Of a stretch of DNA of 64,000 nt, positions 62,395 to 64,000 are shown in pieces. The DNA comes from Betaproteobacteria bacterium. GTDB lineage: Bacteria > Pseudomonadota > Gammaproteobacteria > Burkholderiales > Burkholderiaceae_C. Location of the stretch: contig VGHB01000009.1 of assembly GCA_016868355.1 (NCBI GenBank), forward strand, positions 1-64,000, given 5' to 3'. Position numbers and translations under genes: made by a program. The notes under the pieces are model-generated. The model made no database searches, was not told where the DNA came from, and saw nothing but the letters and a program-made list of their open reading frames with translations. Numbering within the stretch: the stretch's first letter is position 1; every line of letters begins with the position of its first letter.

Positions 62395-63015
62395 TTGACC
62401 TTCCCAACCTGGCTCGCGTTCTTCGCCGCCTGCTGGGCGATCAGCATCTCGCCGGGCGCGGGCGCGCTGGCAGCGATGACCTCTGGGCTGAACCATGGCC
62501 TCAAACGTGGTCTGATCACGGTGCCTGGTCTCATTCTGGGCATCTGGACGCAGTTGCTGATCGTGGGCGTGGGCTTGGGGGCCTTGGTGGCCACCTCCAC
62601 CGCGGCCTTTGAGATCGTACGCTGGGGCGGTGTGGCCTATCTCGTGTACTTGGGTATCCAGCAATGGCGCGCGCCGCCACGCGACTGGACAGCGGCAACT
62701 GAGAGCGGCTACACGCCCGCCAAAGTCCTCATTGCCCGCGCCTGGGCTGTCAATGCCGTCAATCCCAAAGGCACCGTCTTCTTCTTGGCCGTGGTGCCGC
62801 AGTTCCTGAATTTGGAACAAGCCCTCATCCCTCAATACCTGCTCATCGGCCTCACACTCAGCTTGACCGACCTGGTGATCATGACGGGCTACACCGCCTT
62901 GGCAGCACGCGTGCTGCGAGCACTGAGGTCACCGGCACAGCAACGGCTGATCAACCACGCATTCGGCGGGCTGTTTGTGGCAGCCGGTGTCTTGCTGGCG
63001 ATCTTCCAACGCTAA
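62395..63015 (+). CDS. LysE-family amino-acid exporter
   Basis: A 206-residue membrane protein with six helices. The start is TTG 62395, 8 bp after the ATPase stop; the frame extends upstream inside the ATPase gene, but family proteins begin like TFPTWLAFFAACWAISISPG. Motifs are SISPGAGALAAMTSGLNHGL and RAWAVNAVNPKGTVFFLAVV. LysE/RhtB proteins export amino acids or related small compounds, possibly relieving amino acid overload from peptide import. No ATG is available near the start, so the exact initiation codon is uncertain. Confidence 0.85.
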   Translation: MTFPTWLAFFAACWAISISPGAGALAAMTSGLNHGLKRGLITVPGLILGIWTQLLIVGVGLGALVATSTAAFEIVRWGGVAYLVYLGIQQWRAPPRDWTAATESGYTPAKVLIARAWAVNAVNPKGTVFFLAVVPQFLNLEQALIPQYLLIGLTLSLTDLVIMTGYTALAARVLRALRSPAQQRLINHAFGGLFVAAGVLLAIFQR

Positions 63016-63056
63016 GCTTCGCTAGACTTGCCCCTTCGCACCAGGCTCTGACGATC

Positions 63057-63422
63057 ATGCTTCAGCAAGTCACCCCCATCCTGCGCAGTTTTGACGAGGC
63101 TAAGGCCCTATCGTTTTATCTGGACTTCCTCGGCTTCCAGGTGCTGTTCAAACACCGCTTTCGTGACGGTGCCCCGCTCTACATGGGCATCAGACGTGAC
63201 CAATGTGAACTGCATCTGTCCGAACACCACGGCGATGCGTGCCCGGGCAGTGCCTTGCGCATTGGCGTGTCGGACGTGGATGCGCTGTACGCCGAGCTTC
63301 GGGCCAAGGTGTACGCCTATGCCGAGCCCGAAGTGCAGGACATGCCCTGGGGTACCCGGGACTTCACTGTCAACGATCCCTTCGGTAATCACCTCACCTT
63401 CACCAGTGCCGTCAGCACCTGA
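63057..63422 (+). CDS. Glyoxalase/bleomycin-resistance-fold (VOC) protein
   Basis: A 121-residue protein of the vicinal-oxygen-chelate superfamily, seen in VTPILRSFDEAKALSFYLDF, QCELHLSEHHGDACPG and FTVNDPFGNHLTFTS. This subgroup is annotated as glyoxalase superfamily and related to bleomycin-binding proteins; it usually acts by sequestration or has unknown activity. A CTAGAC element (63022-63027) lies 29 bp before the ATG, so it likely has its own promoter, separate from the LysE gene 41 bp upstream. Confidence 0.85.
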   Translation: MLQQVTPILRSFDEAKALSFYLDFLGFQVLFKHRFRDGAPLYMGIRRDQCELHLSEHHGDACPGSALRIGVSDVDALYAELRAKVYAYAEPEVQDMPWGTRDFTVNDPFGNHLTFTSAVST

Positions 63423-63490
63423 GAATTCCAGCGGCGCGCCGGCATCCCACACCATGCTGATGCTTCTTGGCAAGAAACGAGGCCATACCC

Positions 63491-64000
63491 TTGATCCGCA
63501 CCTGCGCCGCAGCCCTTTTAATTGGCCTACTCACCGCCTGCGCCACCACACCCCCTTTTGCTGTTGACGGCTGGCAACAACAAACCCTGCCCGGTAAGCC
63601 CGCCACCACCTACCGCTGGACGCAAAAGGAAGGCCGCACCGCGCTGCAGGCCGATGCGCGGCAGTCGGCCAGCCTTTGGCGCAAGCGCCTGAACCCAGCC
63701 GAGCCGACGCCACAAGCCGTTCGCTTTTCATGGTGGGTGCAGGACTTGATCCCGCAAGCCTCGGTGGCTGAGGCGCACCTGGAGGACTCACCAGCGCGCG
63801 TGATCTTCAGCTTCGACGGTGACCGCAGCCGACTCTCAGGCCGTAACCGCTCGCTGTTTGATCTGGCCGAGACCTTGACCGGCGAAGCACCGCCCTTTGC
63901 CACCCTCATGTATGTGTGGGACCCCACACTGCCGGTGGGCACCGTGGTGGTCAACCCGCGCACCGACCGCGTCCGCAAGATCGTGGTGGATTCTGGCCCG
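63491..64000 (+). CDS. DUF3047 lipoprotein, truncated by window end
   Basis: An open frame of 170 residues running off the 3' end. There is no ATG: TTG 63491 (GAGG 9 bp upstream) gives a lipoprotein signal with lipobox LLTAC; TTG 63467 is an alternative. The mature part shows the DUF3047 pattern: WQQQTLPGKPATTYRWTQKE, FSWWVQDLIPQASVAEAHLE, VIFSFDGDRSRLSGRNRSLF, ATLMYVWDPTLPVGT and NPRTDRVRKIVVDSG. The family is of unknown function and likely periplasmic. The identification is by recognition of these segments; the C-terminus is missing. Confidence 0.78.
   Translation, partial: MIRTCAAALLIGLLTACATTPPFAVDGWQQQTLPGKPATTYRWTQKEGRTALQADARQSASLWRKRLNPAEPTPQAVRFSWWVQDLIPQASVAEAHLEDSPARVIFSFDGDRSRLSGRNRSLFDLAETLTGEAPPFATLMYVWDPTLPVGTVVVNPRTDRVRKIVVDSGP

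Noticed and set aside
1-64000. CRISPR arrays, tRNA or rRNA genes, insertion sequences, integrases
   Set aside because: No regularly spaced repeats, cloverleaf-like sequences, rRNA segments or transposase motifs were recognised on either strand. This was judged by eye, so small RNA genes could be missed.

Overview
The window is GC-rich, densely coded DNA with very few gaps. Gene content points to a betaproteobacterium of the order Burkholderiales, most likely Comamonadaceae-like: a complete thiosulfate-oxidising Sox locus with SoxCD, Calvin-cycle genes, TRAP and family-5 ABC importers, and Burkholderiales-type uncharacterised families. The placement is inferred from protein content, not from a marker gene. 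No rRNA, tRNA, CRISPR array, insertion sequence or phage gene was seen.

Layout. 1-370 is the end of exonuclease III. 411-4631 is a copper-handling cluster: a His/Cys-rich exported protein, a TolC-type outer-membrane factor, a Tat-exported multicopper oxidase and a CusF-like chaperone. 4715-13015 is mixed: a PanE-like reductase, two small exported or membrane proteins, a TonB-dependent receptor, a DUF6352 protein, a PQQ-type sugar dehydrogenase, and an osmoprotectant importer with its binding protein and permease fused. 13075-17721 is a TRAP importer (dctPQM) followed by a gamma-glutamyltranspeptidase-like hydrolase. 17908-20117 is an S9 peptidase preceded by a small coupled ORF.

The core is 20329-33462. 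A SoxR-type repressor is divergent from soxE-soxF (cytochrome plus flavoprotein of a sulfide dehydrogenase). These converge on soxCDYZAXB. Then come a persulfide-dioxygenase-like Blh, divergent pmpAB (YeeE/YedE-type sulfur-compound importer) and a SulP anion transporter. Next are an orphan ferric-iron-binding protein behind a Fur-box-like site, and modABC-tlpA-pcuC (molybdate uptake plus copper/redox chaperones). A SoxD-like monoheme cytochrome follows, then phosphoribulokinase, fructose-bisphosphatase and the LysR regulator CbbR. Together this reads as a chemolithoautotrophy island: sulfur import and oxidation, Mo for SoxC, Fe for haem, Cu for a terminal oxidase, and CO2 fixation fed by Sox electrons. 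RuBisCO genes are not in the window.

42953-50550 holds housekeeping or accessory enzymes (nitroreductase, ALDH7, GloB-like hydrolase, M48 and M13 metallopeptidases, a glycine-zipper lipoprotein) and several uncertain small ORFs. 50625-62387 is an unusual peptide-type ABC locus: three tandem paralogous binding proteins and an acetoacetyl-CoA synthetase on one strand, divergent from two permeases and one double-ATPase protein. The window ends with a LysE exporter, a glyoxalase-fold protein and a DUF3047 lipoprotein cut by the boundary.
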